NCBI GenBank assembly: GCA_029858505.1
Contig: JAOUEW010000001.1
Coordinates: 310,001 to 374,000, forward strand
Source of the DNA: Deltaproteobacteria bacterium
GTDB taxonomy: Bacteria > SAR324 > JACQKK01
Length of the DNA: 64,000 bases
Reading direction: 5' to 3'
Shown: positions 1 to 8,419 of the stretch, in pieces
Layout of the letters: each line of letters begins with the position of its first letter
Numbering within the stretch: the stretch's first letter is position 1
The notes under the pieces: generated by a model
The model's input: only the letters and a program-made list of their open reading frames with translations
Told to the model about the DNA's origin: nothing
Databases searched by the model: none
Position numbers and translations under genes: made by a program

Positions 1-73
1 GCGGCAAGGGCAGCTTCTTGATATTTCTTTAACTGTTGGCACTTAATAGAACCGACACCCTGAATCCGTTACC

Positions 74-1402
74 TTATTGTGCTGCCTCCTGTATCTTCTG
101 CTGCCACGCCAGCACCACGGCTTTGTTTCCCTTGGCCACCGCTTCAATGATTGTTGCCAATTCCGCTGTTTCGGCTTTGTGCGTTCCAATATAACCTGAA
201 CGGATCAACCCGAGCATATCGGCCTCTCGGAGGTAAGTTCCGTCCAGGGCGTTGTAACTGATACGAACTCCACCCTTCGGGCCTTTGGCCTCAGGGGCGG
301 AAAGGATATGGTTTAGATGGTCAAGAGAGACAAGAAACGATTTATGCGTGTTGCCTGAGATTTTGCGCCTCACAAATTTGAAGAAAAATGGATTACGGCT
401 CAGCCTGTAATCGCTCAAGGAACCTTCAAAGTCAGGAATTTGCATGCGGGCTATTTCATCACGCAACTGCTGGTTAGGACGAAACAGCCAATCAGGGTTG
501 TCACTGTCTTGCTTGTCTTCTTCAAGCATCTTGTACTGGAGCATAATGATGTTGCCCCGGGTTTCGTTGATGTAGATGAGGTCAACACCCAACAGCCTCT
601 CCAAGGGCAGTTTGTTGGCGGTGTAAATCACTAGTTGCTCGCCGTCCTTCCGAAAAACGGCCCGCCCTGTCACATCATGGGATATCTTATCGAAGCCGGG
701 CAGTTGTGTTGCATCATGATGCACCACGTTATCCTCATAGAGGTAAGTTCCGATAAGACCGAGGCAGGATGATGCGCCCCTCTTCAGAACAACTTGTTCC
801 GGTGTGTCATTACCCCGAATTCTAAAAATATCCATTGCCGACCTAATGGCATCTTCTTGTGCCCAGGGGTTATCTGTAACGCGCCTCAACCCAGGTAAAA
901 GGGAAAAAGCCATATCCAGGGCCGAATGATTTTCAGGATTTTTTGCCAGAGTTTCGACTAGGTGAGCACTAAGTTTGGGCGTGAGGTTTGTAATTCCCCC
1001 TTTATCAGGCATGCGATCAACCAGGATGCGCTTCATTTTTGCGTCAGAGATTAACGCTTCAATGGCTTGAAAGGAATCAGGGTGCAAGGCACGCAGTTCT
1101 TTAATGGTGAGGCGAGAATCGAACGTGCTCACGGTTGTTTTGCGGGAAACCGTGGCCAGGTAGCACTTGGTTCCATTGCCTTCTTGTATTTCCAGCAAAC
1201 AAAGCGTTGGTGGTTTGATCGGCTGGAGGACAGAGTGGGTCTTTACTATGGTGAGGTGTTTGAACCCCTGCCGCGAATTGTGCAAGGACTCCGAAAAATC
1301 CTCATCAAAGCGAATCAAAATCATGGGCTTCTTCTGAACCCATTTGCAGATGTCTTCGGCGGTGAAGGGCATGGGGGTCTCTGGTTGAAGAGTGCGCTTC
1401 AA
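74..1402 (-). CDS. Uncharacterised 442-residue protein with a possible PD-(D/E)XK-like motif
   Basis: I do not recognise this protein family. It is soluble, with no signal peptide or membrane segment. Around residues 272-291 a hydrophobic strand containing an acidic residue (GVDLIYI) is followed by a second strand ending in LQYK. This spacing recalls the D...(E/Q)xK core of Mrr-like PD-(D/E)XK nucleases, but that is inference from a short motif. The longest frame begins with TTG; an in-frame ATG ten codons downstream (position 1372) is an equally good start, and neither has a strong Shine-Dalgarno. It ends close to the left edge. The neighbouring toxin-antitoxin pair and duplicated gene end suggest an accessory patch, so a defence or mobile-element role is possible but unproven. 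Confidence 0.6.
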   Translation of the reverse strand: MKRTLQPETPMPFTAEDICKWVQKKPMILIRFDEDFSESLHNSRQGFKHLTIVKTHSVLQPIKPPTLCLLEIQEGNGTKCYLATVSRKTTVSTFDSRLTIKELRALHPDSFQAIEALISDAKMKRILVDRMPDKGGITNLTPKLSAHLVETLAKNPENHSALDMAFSLLPGLRRVTDNPWAQEDAIRSAMDIFRIRGNDTPEQVVLKRGASSCLGLIGTYLYEDNVVHHDATQLPGFDKISHDVTGRAVFRKDGEQLVIYTANKLPLERLLGVDLIYINETRGNIIMLQYKMLEEDKQDSDNPDWLFRPNQQLRDEIARMQIPDFEGSLSDYRLSRNPFFFKFVRRKISGNTHKSFLVSLDHLNHILSAPEAKGPKGGVRISYNALDGTYLREADMLGLIRSGYIGTHKAETAELATIIEAVAKGNKAVVLAWQQKIQEAAQ

Positions 1403-1407
1403 TTTGA

Positions 1408-1471
1408 ACCATCACTTAAAATCCCGGAACACGAAGAACACCGCTCCCATCAGGCACAGGCCCGCCCAGGC
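1408..1471. repeat. 64-bp direct repeat, left copy (DUF486 gene 3' end)
   Basis: This segment is identical, except for one base, to 2414-2477, which is the 3' end of the intact DUF486 gene. The two copies are in the same orientation and flank the toxin-antitoxin module. Such a duplication of a gene 3' end is what site-specific integration or a tandem rearrangement would leave. Confidence 0.85.
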
Positions 1472-1513
1472 CGAGAGCGATGCCGAGATCAAGAGGGTCA
1501 CCGGGCGCGTCAT
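1412..1513 (-). pseudogene. Truncated DUF486 gene fragment (33 codons)
   Basis: The minus strand reads a short open frame from ATG at 1513 to TGA at 1412. Its last 18 residues (WAGLCLMGAVFFVFRDFK) are identical to the C-terminus of the intact DUF486 protein at 2418-2762. The preceding 15 residues differ from that protein. It therefore looks like a leftover or recombinant 3' end rather than a functional gene. Its stop lies 9 nt from the TTG start of the 442-residue gene. Confidence 0.6.
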
Positions 1514-1574
1514 GGATCAGGGGCCTGAGCGCATGAGTTCGGGTTGGTGTTTTCCCTAATTTCGGATAAAATAG

Positions 1575-1608
1575 GTAAGAAATCCAACTTTATTTCCAAC
1601 ATTCTTAC
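1575..1608 (+). promoter_or_regulatory. Inverted repeat, candidate autoregulatory operator
   Basis: GTAAGAA (1575-1581) and TTCTTAC (1602-1608) form a 7-bp perfect inverted repeat in an A/T-rich stretch ending 11 nt before the antitoxin ATG. Type II antitoxins usually bind palindromes at this position, so this is a plausible operator for the toxin-antitoxin operon. The assignment is positional inference. Confidence 0.4.
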
Positions 1609-1619
1609 TCAAAACCGCC

Positions 1620-1874
1620 ATGACCACCGTCCGGGTACGCCCCAAACACCAAATCACCCTACCGACCGCCATTGTCAACCAAGCGGGCCTGCACCCCAAT
1701 GACCTGCTGGAAGCCAGTTACGTCAACGGGGTCATCACCCTGGTGCCCAAGGGCAGGGGGGCGGGGGAGGAAGATTTGATGGCCTACGCGGGCATTGCGG
1801 AGGGCCTGTATGGAAAAACCCGCCAAGAAATTGACGCGAACATCCGCCAACTGCGTGACGAGTGGGAACGATGA
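1620..1874 (+). CDS. AbrB/MazE-type antitoxin
   Basis: This 84-residue protein opens with the swapped-hairpin AbrB/SpoVT DNA-binding pattern (VRVRPKHQITLPTAIVNQAG, then LEASYVNGVITLVPKG). It is followed by an acidic, helical C-terminal half that would bind the toxin. The gene lies directly upstream of a PIN-domain gene and overlaps it by 4 nt (ATGA), the usual translationally coupled antitoxin-first order. Expected roles are neutralising the PIN RNase and repressing the operon, probably through the inverted repeat just upstream. Family assignment is confident; the exact partner specificity is unknown. Confidence 0.85.
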   Translation: MTTVRVRPKHQITLPTAIVNQAGLHPNDLLEASYVNGVITLVPKGRGAGEEDLMAYAGIAEGLYGKTRQEIDANIRQLRDEWER

Positions 1875-2326
1875 CTACTCCCCTGGCCTCCCTGCGTGGG
1901 CACCGGGTGTATCTCGACACCAATTGCCTCATCTATTTTTTCATCCGCGACCCCGATTATTTTGAGGCGGCTTTTGATATTTTGAATGCCTGTAAACAAG
2001 GGGAGATCATCGGCATGTTTGGGCAGGTGGGGGTGGCGGAGCTTTTGGTGAAACCCTATCAAGCCAACGACGCCGCCCAAATCGCCCAATATAAAAAATT
2101 CCTATTCCAAAGCCATACCCTTCAAATCCTGCCCCACGATTTGACCACCTTTGACCTAGCCGCTCAAATCCGCGCCCAGCAAGGCGTCAAACTCATGGAT
2201 GCCCTCCACTATGCCACTGCCCTCCATGGCGGCTGCCGCTTCTTTCTCTCCAACGACCGCGCCTTCAAATCCACCCCCCGCATGGAAGTGCTGACCATGG
2301 CCGATTTCGCGGGGGAAAAGCCATAA
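1871..2326 (+). CDS. PIN-domain ribonuclease toxin (VapC-like)
   Basis: This 151-residue PIN-domain protein is the likely toxin of a type II system. The N-terminal YLDTNCLIYFF segment carries the first conserved Asp. Further acidic positions occur in the VAELLVKP region (Glu), in QGVKLMDALHYATAL (Asp) and in FFLSNDRAFK (Asp), matching the Mg2+-binding quartet of PIN nucleases. I place the start at the ATG overlapping the antitoxin stop (ATGA); a GTG nine bases upstream is possible. VapC-type toxins cleave tRNA or rRNA when freed from the antitoxin. The target of this one cannot be read from sequence. Confidence 0.87.
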   Translation: MTTPLASLRGHRVYLDTNCLIYFFIRDPDYFEAAFDILNACKQGEIIGMFGQVGVAELLVKPYQANDAAQIAQYKKFLFQSHTLQILPHDLTTFDLAAQIRAQQGVKLMDALHYATALHGGCRFFLSNDRAFKSTPRMEVLTMADFAGEKP

Positions 2327-2364
2327 ACTTTCCCCAATCATCCCAGCACACAGACAGAAACCAC

Positions 2365-2413
2365 GAGGCCTCTACATAGACCGGGTTTTTGCCGTGAAAA
2401 ATTCACCCGTCTC
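2365..2413. repeat. Family A repeat, short relic at the DUF486 stop codon
   Basis: A 49-bp family A element, from GAGGCCTCTACATAGACC to CCGTCTC, containing the conserved GGTTTTTGCCGTGAAA block. It is flanked by ACCAC (2360-2364) and ACCAT (2414-2418), an imperfect 5-bp target duplication. The right-hand duplication overlaps the stop codon of the DUF486 gene. The G/C-rich hairpin core found in longer copies is missing. Confidence 0.6.
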
Positions 2414-2477
2414 ACCATCACTTAAAATCCCGGAACACGAAGAACACCGCCCCCATCAGGCACAGGCCCGCCCAGGC
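2414..2477. repeat. 64-bp direct repeat, right copy (DUF486 gene 3' end)
   Basis: This is the resident copy, the last 60 nt of the intact DUF486 gene plus 4 nt. It matches 1408-1471 with one mismatch, and begins exactly where the family A relic ends. Confidence 0.85.
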
Positions 2478-2762
2478 GAAGTTCCAAGAGGGCTTCACGC
2501 CCATGTACAGGGCGGCGAACCCGGCGAACACCAGCAGGGTGATGACTTCTTGCATGATTTTGAGCTGGGGGAGGGAATATTGGGCGGCCCCCAGGCGGTT
2601 GCCCGGCACCTGAAAGCAGTATTCAAAGAAGGCAATGCCCCAACTGGCCAGCACCACCAGCCACAGGGGCTTGGTGTTCAGGTTTTTCAGGTGGCCATAC
2701 CAGGCAAAGGTCATGAACAGGTTGGAGATGGTGAGCAGCAAGATGGGGGCGTAGAGGGTCAT
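2418..2762 (-). CDS. DMT-family/DUF486 small membrane protein
   Basis: A 114-residue protein with four hydrophobic segments (starting MTLYAPILLLTISNLFM). It has the DUF486 signature region around FAWYGHLKNL...W.ASWGIAFFEYC..VPGNRLG, followed by YSLPQLKIMQEVITL. DUF486 proteins are small inner-membrane proteins related to drug/metabolite transporters, with no established substrate. The frame extends 22 codons upstream, but the ATG at 2762 gives the family-typical N-terminus. The gene end is duplicated at 1408-1471, and its stop codon abuts a family A repeat. Nothing else in the context suggests a substrate. Confidence 0.82.
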   Translation of the reverse strand: MTLYAPILLLTISNLFMTFAWYGHLKNLNTKPLWLVVLASWGIAFFEYCFQVPGNRLGAAQYSLPQLKIMQEVITLLVFAGFAALYMGVKPSWNFAWAGLCLMGAVFFVFRDFK

Positions 2763-2819
2763 GGGTTGTACGGGGGAAAGGGATGTTTTGAGAATGAATG
2801 GAGTGGAACAGGGGTTTTG

Positions 2820-2990
2820 TGGGGCCAATGGGTTCGGTCTAGGGCCAGGGGCCAGAAACTAGGGCCAAGGGCCAAAAAGGGGGCCAAGAAGCAGAATGTA
2901 GGAAGCATGAAGGGGGGAGAGCAGGGAGAAGGAGAAAGCAAAAGAATAGTAAGGAGAATAGGAATAGGAAGAAGTAGGCCGGGCAAAGGA
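2820..2990. repeat. Low-complexity region: GGGCCA repeats and purine tract
   Basis: Between the DUF486 gene start and smpB there are about six irregular copies of GGGCCA (2824-2885), followed by a roughly 100-bp stretch that is almost entirely purine on the plus strand. No gene is visible. Similar homopurine stretches occur near 14930, 45600 and 49210, so this is a genome habit rather than a local accident. Confidence 0.6.
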
Positions 2991-3013
2991 ATGAAACCCC
3001 AGGGCCATACTCT

Positions 3014-3457
3014 TTACGATTCATCTCCCCTGCGCCGCTCCCGGTCCTGGTCGCGCTTTTTAATGGCGTCCCGCTTGTCGTGAAGTTTCTTGCCCTTGGC
3101 CAGGGCAATTTCTACTTTGGCGATGCCCCGGGTGAAATAGATTTTGGTGGGCACAATGGTCAGCCCCCGTTCTTTCACTTTTTGGTGCAGCTTGCGAATT
3201 TCCTCCCGTTTCAGCAGCAGTTTGCGCTTGCGGGTGGGGTCGGCATTAAAGCGGTTGCCATGGGAATAGGGCTGAATTTCAGCGCCGTGCAGGAACATTT
3301 CTCCCTGCTCCACTTGGCACCAGGCGGCGGTCAGGTTCACCTTGCCGTCCCGCAGGCTTTTCACCTCCGAGCCCACCAGCACGATGCCGGCCTCGTGTTT
3401 TTCCAGCAGTTCATACTCAAAGCGGGCCTTGCGGTTGTCCACCACCAACTTGCTCAT
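3014..3457 (-). CDS. smpB: SsrA-binding protein SmpB
   Basis: SmpB binds tmRNA and delivers it to stalled ribosomes for trans-translation. The 147-residue product matches the family over its full length. It has the N-terminal NRKARFEYELLEKHEAGIVL and GSEVKSLRDGKVNLTAAW, the central HGAEIQPYSHGN block, and RKRKLLLKREEI leading to VPTKIYFTRGIAKVEIALAKGK. The basic C-terminal tail (KLHDKRDAIKKRDQDRE) inserts into the mRNA channel in known SmpB. No tmRNA (ssrA) gene was recognised nearby. The gene is divergent from the large carboxylase gene and shares the 3458-3756 intergenic region with it. Confidence 0.96.
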   Translation of the reverse strand: MSKLVVDNRKARFEYELLEKHEAGIVLVGSEVKSLRDGKVNLTAAWCQVEQGEMFLHGAEIQPYSHGNRFNADPTRKRKLLLKREEIRKLHQKVKERGLTIVPTKIYFTRGIAKVEIALAKGKKLHDKRDAIKKRDQDRERRRGDES

Positions 3458-3756
3458 GGCTTTGGGCCCTGGGAAAAAGCGATTCGAAAATGGGGTTTCC
3501 CAACGGCGCGAAACCGATTTGGGGCGGAATACGATCTGGGCTGATTTTACATGGCCTTTGGGGGGAACGCCACCGGGCGTTGGGGGGTGCCTTTTGACAG
3601 CGGAGAGCCTTCGTTCTACCCTTGGGTTTCCTTTCCAAGGCCAGGATGGGTAAGATGTGGCAGATTCATTCTTTCTGGCAGGACGGCGTTGGGCGGCAAT
3701 CGCCCCCCGAACCGGTCTTTAACGGTCGGTTATCCAAAAAAATCTTCTGATCTCAT
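3458..3756. other. Divergent intergenic region, smpB / acyl-CoA carboxylase
   Basis: This 299-bp region must hold the promoters of smpB (leftward) and of the carboxylase (rightward). I see G-rich runs and no family A or B repeat. There is no clear -35/-10 pair, and the carboxylase ATG at 3757 lacks an obvious Shine-Dalgarno. No gene is supported here. Confidence 0.4.
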
Positions 3757-6700
3757 ATGGTTAAGCAGACGCAGGGCCGGAAACAGGTGTTTTTGGAAGC
3801 CGAGAAGTTTGCCAGTGATTTAGCTCTCCTTTCCGGAAAGCGGCCGGATTTTCTGAAGGAAGACCTGGAAGGGGTGCTTTCCCCCGAGCGGGTGGACCAG
3901 GAAATCAGCCGTTTGCGCTCCTTGAGCGTGGATGAATACATCCGGGCCACGGTGAACCCCTCCGAAAACCCCAAGCGCAAAACCGCGCCCGAGGTGATCC
4001 GCCAGCTGGGGGGCCGGGTCATCAAAGAAATCTCCGACGGGCCGCTGTTTCTGGCCGAGGTGGAGTTTCAGCAGCCAGAGAACCGGCGGCGGCTGTTGTT
4101 TTTGGCCCAGAACCGCAAGAACAAGAACGGCGTGTGGATGCCCCACCACCACAACCGCGCCGCCGACCTGATCCGCTATTATTCCTCCTACGGTATGCCG
4201 GTGGTCACCTTCATCGACACCCCCGGGGCGGACGCCGGAGAAGAAGCCAACCGCCAAAACCAAGCCCACAGCATTTCTTGGCTCATCATGGAGATGGCCA
4301 ACCTGCAACTGCCCACGGTGGGGATCATCCTGGGCAACGGGTATTCCGGCGGGGCCATTCCCTTGGCCACCACCAACGTGCTGCTGAGCGTGCGAGACGG
4401 GGTATTCAACACCATTCACCCCATGGGCTTGGCCGAGATTGCCTACAACTACAATCTGTCGTGGCAAGAGTGCGCCAAGTACATGGGGGTATCTCCCTTT
4501 GAATTGTACCGCCAGGGGTACCTGGACGGCGTGGTGGATTACTCTCCCCTGGACGACCGCCCCCCCACGGCCCTGGCCCAGGCCATCTTTTCGGCGCTGA
4601 ACAGCATCGAGCAGCGCTCCGCCCAGATTTTACGGGACCCCACCTACGAGTTCTTTTTTCAGCACTACCAAGAATCCATTGGCCGGTACCTCAATCCCTC
4701 CCGGCTGCTGATCGAAGAAAACCGCATTTCGGAAAAAACCCCCACCGGAATGCTGAACGTGTTCGGTTCGGTGTACCGGTTTCACCGGTATTTGAAGAGC
4801 CGCCTGCGGCTTTCCAGCCAGAACACCCTGCGTTATTCCCGCGCGGGGCACGTGGATTCTCCCAAGGGTCAGCTGCTGGGCCGGCTGGAGGCCGACCGCT
4901 TGGACCGGTTCAACAAATGGCTGGCCGCCCCCCTGGAAGTGCGCTACGACGACGACCTGGCGGCCCGCTATAAAAAATTCTTAGACACCCTGCGGGAGCA
5001 GGGCACCGAACGCACCCGGCTGGCCAGCCTGTTTAAAGGCAACCCCGAAACCAATTATCGCCGGGCGGTGACCCGCCTGACCCAGGGGGTGGCCCTGTAT
5101 TTGTACAATTATTGGAAGGACCAGGCCCGCGACAACCTGGGGGCCTTGCTGGAACACGTGGGCGAAGGCACCGATGCGGCCCCCCCAGCCCCCCACGAAG
5201 CCAACCTGTTGAGCATCTTAAAACTCAAGCCGGTGGCCGAGTTGTTCCCCTGGGAGGTGCAAAACCTGATTCTGTTCGATCTGGCCTTCGACAAGATGCT
5301 GGACAACATTACCCTGACCGCCCGGGAACTGAAGGAAACCAACCAGATTACCCAGGAATCATTGGAAGGGCTGCTGGACAAAGTGGTGCACGAGGCCACC
5401 GAGGCCTTCCAAAGCGTTTACGCCGGAGAAACCGAAAAGGAAACCCGCGGAAACTTTTTGCGGTGGCTGGAAGGGTTTACCAGCCAGAAGACCACCGAAA
5501 AAACCATGCGGCAGATTAGCGAATGGAAGCGGTTGGCGTCTCCCCGCATTTCCGAGCCGCTGTTTGGCCTGATGGCCTATTTGTTTACCCACCTGCTGCC
5601 CTCGCTGTACCAGGCCCAGCGTGGAGAAAAACGCTTCGACGGCCGGATCAACCCCCGCAACATCGGCATCAAAGACTTCTGGAACCGTTTGTCTCAGGCC
5701 TACGACGACCTGCAGATTCAGACCATGCTGGCCGAATACAAGCGCACGGTGCGTATTCAACCCCAGCAATTGATCGAGACGTTCTTCCAAGGCTACGAAG
5801 AACTGAACGGCCACCTCATGACCTCGGACCCTGTGCGGTTCCCTGGGTTCCGTCAGTCCATCAACCGCGCTTTGGAAACCGGCATTCCTCCGGTGGGGGT
5901 GCTCACTGGCATCGCCTCCTTTAAGCACGAGGATATCTCCACCCAGGTGGGGGTGGTGGTGAGCAACACCAACTTCCAGGCCGGGGCTTTCGACATGGCC
6001 AGCGGCGAGAAGGTGTGCAAGCTGCTGGTGGAGTGCGCCAGCCGCCGCCTGCCGGTGGTGATGTTTATCTCTTCCGGCGGCATGCAGACCAAAGAGGGCG
6101 CGGGGGCCCTGTTCTCCATGAGCGTGCTGAACGACCGCATCACCCGCTTTGTGAAAGACATTGACCTGCCGGTGATCTGCTTTGGCTTCCGCGACTGCAC
6201 CGGCGGGGCCCAGGCCAGTTTTGTTACCCACCACTTGGCCAAGGTGTTTTACCTGTCGGGGGCGGTCATTCCCTTCGCCGGTCAACGGGTGGTGCCCAAG
6301 CACCTGCCGGTTCAGGCCATCCTGGCCAACTATTTGTCTCAAAACGAGGGCACCATGCACGGCCTGGTGCACAACCCCTTCGACCCCGGCCTGGACGACA
6401 AACTGCGGGAAATTGACCCCAGCATTCCCCTGCCCTCCGAGACCATTCCCCAGGCCATCGCCCGCATTCTGCGGGGCGAATACCAGGTGCATGAAGGCCT
6501 GGGGGGGCCGGCGGTGGGCCCGGTCATTTCCTTCGAACCGTTGCAGCGGGTGCTGATTCACGCCCGGGGCTGCACCGCGGCCCGGCTGGTGAAGGGGGCC
6601 CAAGACGCTGGGCTGGAAGTGGTGCTGGTGCAGTCAGACGCCGACATGGAAAGCCACCCGGCGGAAATGCTGCGGCCAAACGACCGTTTGGTGTGTTTGG

Positions 6701-8280
6701 GGGGCAACACGCCCCAAGAAAGTTACTTAAACGGCCTGTCGGTGATTCGCATTGCCGAGCAGGAAGACTGCGACGCCATTCACCCCGGTATCGGGTTCCT
6801 GTCGGAAAACCCCGACTTCGCCAAGCGCTGCCGCCGCCACGGCCTAAACTTTGTGGGTCCCAGCCACATCTCCATGGAGATGATGGGCAACAAATCCAAC
6901 GCCATCGCCACCAGCCGCCAGTCGGGGGTGCCGGTGGTGCCGGGCAGCCACGGGGTCATCACCGAACCCCTGGAAGCCAAAGCCATGGCCGATGAAATTG
7001 GCTACCCGGTGCTCATCAAGGCGGCCTTCGGCGGGGGGGGCAAGGGCATTCGGGTGGTGTACGAGCCCGACCAGTTCGTGGAGGCCTTTAACCGCACCAC
7101 CACCGAAGCCCTGGGGGCCTTTGGCAACGGCGACGTGTACCTGGAAAAATTCGTGGAGTCCATGCGCCACGTGGAGGCCCAGGTGCTGCGCGACAGCCAT
7201 GGCAACACCCGCATCATGGGCTACCGCGACTGCTCGGTGCAGCGCGACAACCAAAAACTGGTGGAGGAATCGGGCTCTTACAAATTTACCCAGCGCCACA
7301 TTGATGACGTGACCAAGGCGGCCGAAAAACTGGCCAAGGCGGTGGATTACGTGGGGGCTGGCACCGTGGAATACATTTACGACCGGGTGAACGATTCGTT
7401 CTATTTCATGGAAATGAACACCCGCCTGCAGGTGGAACACCCGGTGACCGAAATGGTGTGCGGTTACGACATCGTGGCGCTGCAGTTTGCCATTGCCCAG
7501 GGCAAGTCCATCGCCGACGTGAAGCCCCAGGTGAACGGTTACGCCATGGAAGTGCGGATCAACGCCGAGAAGATGGAAATACAGGCCGACGGCAAGGTGG
7601 GCTTTACCCCTGCCCCAGGGAAAATCTCCCGCATGGTTCTGCCGGAAGACAAGCGCGTGCGGGTGATTCAAGCCGTGAAAGAGGGCAAGCAAATTCCCCC
7701 CTACTACGACAGCATGGTGATGCAGGTGATTGCCCACGGCAAAGACCGGGAAGACGCCGTGGAAATTTTGCTGGCCTGGATGGATAAGCTGGTGCTGGAG
7801 GGGGTGTACACCAACACGGCCCTGATGATGGCCATTTTGAAAGACCCGGTGTTCCGCCAAGGCGACTACGACACGGGCTTCTTGAAGGGCTTTTGGGGGC
7901 GGGCCAGCCTAACCGCCATTCGGCAGGAAATGGAGCGGCGCTCCGGGGCAACCTCGGTGGCCATTGATAAAAACGCCATTCTGATCGAAGGCTCTCGCGA
8001 GTTGAAGGTGCTGGCCCCCCGCACCGGGGTGTTCTACGCCTCGCCTTCTCCAGACGAGCCGCCCTTCGTGGAGATTGGAGCGGAGTTCGAGGCGGCCAAG
8101 CCCCTGTGCCTGATGGAAGCCATGAAGGTGTTCGACAGCGTGTCGCTGGCAGACTTCAACAAGGCGGGGGTGGTGCTGTACGACCCGGCGGTGAAATACA
8201 AACTGGCCCGCCGCATGGCCGAGCCCGGCAAAACCGTGAACCAGGGCGACCTGCTGTTCGTGGTGGAACCGGTGGGCTGA
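3757..8280 (+). CDS. Single-chain biotin-dependent acyl-CoA carboxylase (CT-CT-BC-BCCP fusion)
   Basis: This 1507-residue protein carries all parts of an acetyl/acyl-CoA carboxylase. Residues ~75-290 are an AccA-like carboxyltransferase lobe (FIDTPGADAGEEAN near 152; GNGYSGGAIPLA near 193). Residues ~290-690 are a helical linker. Residues ~690-900 are an AccD-like lobe (FISSGGMQTKEGAGAL, FGFRDCTGGAQAS) lacking the usual N-terminal CxxC zinc ribbon. Residues ~930-1370 are biotin carboxylase, with ATP-grasp loop FGGGGKGIRVV near 1090 and EMNTRLQVEHPVTE near 1219. The C-terminus is a biotinyl domain with EAMKV and biotin-accepting Lys1457. It would form malonyl-CoA (or a related product) in the cytoplasm. 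No separate acc genes are in the window. The domain order differs from eukaryotic ACC (BC-BCCP-CT). Substrate choice (acetyl- versus propionyl-CoA) is not determined. Confidence 0.93.
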   Translation: MVKQTQGRKQVFLEAEKFASDLALLSGKRPDFLKEDLEGVLSPERVDQEISRLRSLSVDEYIRATVNPSENPKRKTAPEVIRQLGGRVIKEISDGPLFLAEVEFQQPENRRRLLFLAQNRKNKNGVWMPHHHNRAADLIRYYSSYGMPVVTFIDTPGADAGEEANRQNQAHSISWLIMEMANLQLPTVGIILGNGYSGGAIPLATTNVLLSVRDGVFNTIHPMGLAEIAYNYNLSWQECAKYMGVSPFELYRQGYLDGVVDYSPLDDRPPTALAQAIFSALNSIEQRSAQILRDPTYEFFFQHYQESIGRYLNPSRLLIEENRISEKTPTGMLNVFGSVYRFHRYLKSRLRLSSQNTLRYSRAGHVDSPKGQLLGRLEADRLDRFNKWLAAPLEVRYDDDLAARYKKFLDTLREQGTERTRLASLFKGNPETNYRRAVTRLTQGVALYLYNYWKDQARDNLGALLEHVGEGTDAAPPAPHEANLLSILKLKPVAELFPWEVQNLILFDLAFDKMLDNITLTARELKETNQITQESLEGLLDKVVHEATEAFQSVYAGETEKETRGNFLRWLEGFTSQKTTEKTMRQISEWKRLASPRISEPLFGLMAYLFTHLLPSLYQAQRGEKRFDGRINPRNIGIKDFWNRLSQAYDDLQIQTMLAEYKRTVRIQPQQLIETFFQGYEELNGHLMTSDPVRFPGFRQSINRALETGIPPVGVLTGIASFKHEDISTQVGVVVSNTNFQAGAFDMASGEKVCKLLVECASRRLPVVMFISSGGMQTKEGAGALFSMSVLNDRITRFVKDIDLPVICFGFRDCTGGAQASFVTHHLAKVFYLSGAVIPFAGQRVVPKHLPVQAILANYLSQNEGTMHGLVHNPFDPGLDDKLREIDPSIPLPSETIPQAIARILRGEYQVHEGLGGPAVGPVISFEPLQRVLIHARGCTAARLVKGAQDAGLEVVLVQSDADMESHPAEMLRPNDRLVCLGGNTPQESYLNGLSVIRIAEQEDCDAIHPGIGFLSENPDFAKRCRRHGLNFVGPSHISMEMMGNKSNAIATSRQSGVPVVPGSHGVITEPLEAKAMADEIGYPVLIKAAFGGGGKGIRVVYEPDQFVEAFNRTTTEALGAFGNGDVYLEKFVESMRHVEAQVLRDSHGNTRIMGYRDCSVQRDNQKLVEESGSYKFTQRHIDDVTKAAEKLAKAVDYVGAGTVEYIYDRVNDSFYFMEMNTRLQVEHPVTEMVCGYDIVALQFAIAQGKSIADVKPQVNGYAMEVRINAEKMEIQADGKVGFTPAPGKISRMVLPEDKRVRVIQAVKEGKQIPPYYDSMVMQVIAHGKDREDAVEILLAWMDKLVLEGVYTNTALMMAILKDPVFRQGDYDTGFLKGFWGRASLTAIRQEMERRSGATSVAIDKNAILIEGSRELKVLAPRTGVFYASPSPDEPPFVEIGAEFEAAKPLCLMEAMKVFDSVSLADFNKAGVVLYDPAVKYKLARRMAEPGKTVNQGDLLFVVEPVG

Positions 8281-8348
8281 AAGGAAATTGCCCCCTGTGT
8301 CTTGACATTTTCAATTGAAAAGCGCCCAGATGATCTTAAGAGAATAGC

Positions 8349-8408
8349 GCCCTTGGCAGTAGGCTTATCCAATCATTCGGGATAGGCCGAGCCCAAGGGC
8401 ATTTTTTC
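8349..8408 (+). terminator. Rho-independent terminator after the carboxylase gene
   Basis: GCCCTTGG (8349-8356) pairs with CCAAGGGC (8393-8400) and the stem extends inward through CTTATCC/GGATAGG. A run ATTTTTTC follows immediately. It lies about 70 nt after the carboxylase stop codon. Confidence 0.8.
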
Positions 8409-8419
8409 AGGTAAATCCC

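Noticed and set aside
1-73. Possible partial minus-strand gene running off the left edge (GVGSIKCQQLKKYQEAALA)
   Set aside because: Only about 20 codons, no clear start codon or Shine-Dalgarno; a helix-hairpin-helix resemblance is too weak to claim.
5359-6603. 414-residue minus-strand frame opposite the carboxylase gene
   Set aside because: It is the antisense of a strongly conserved carboxylase coding region; the His/Gly/Val-rich composition is what the complement of this codon usage gives.
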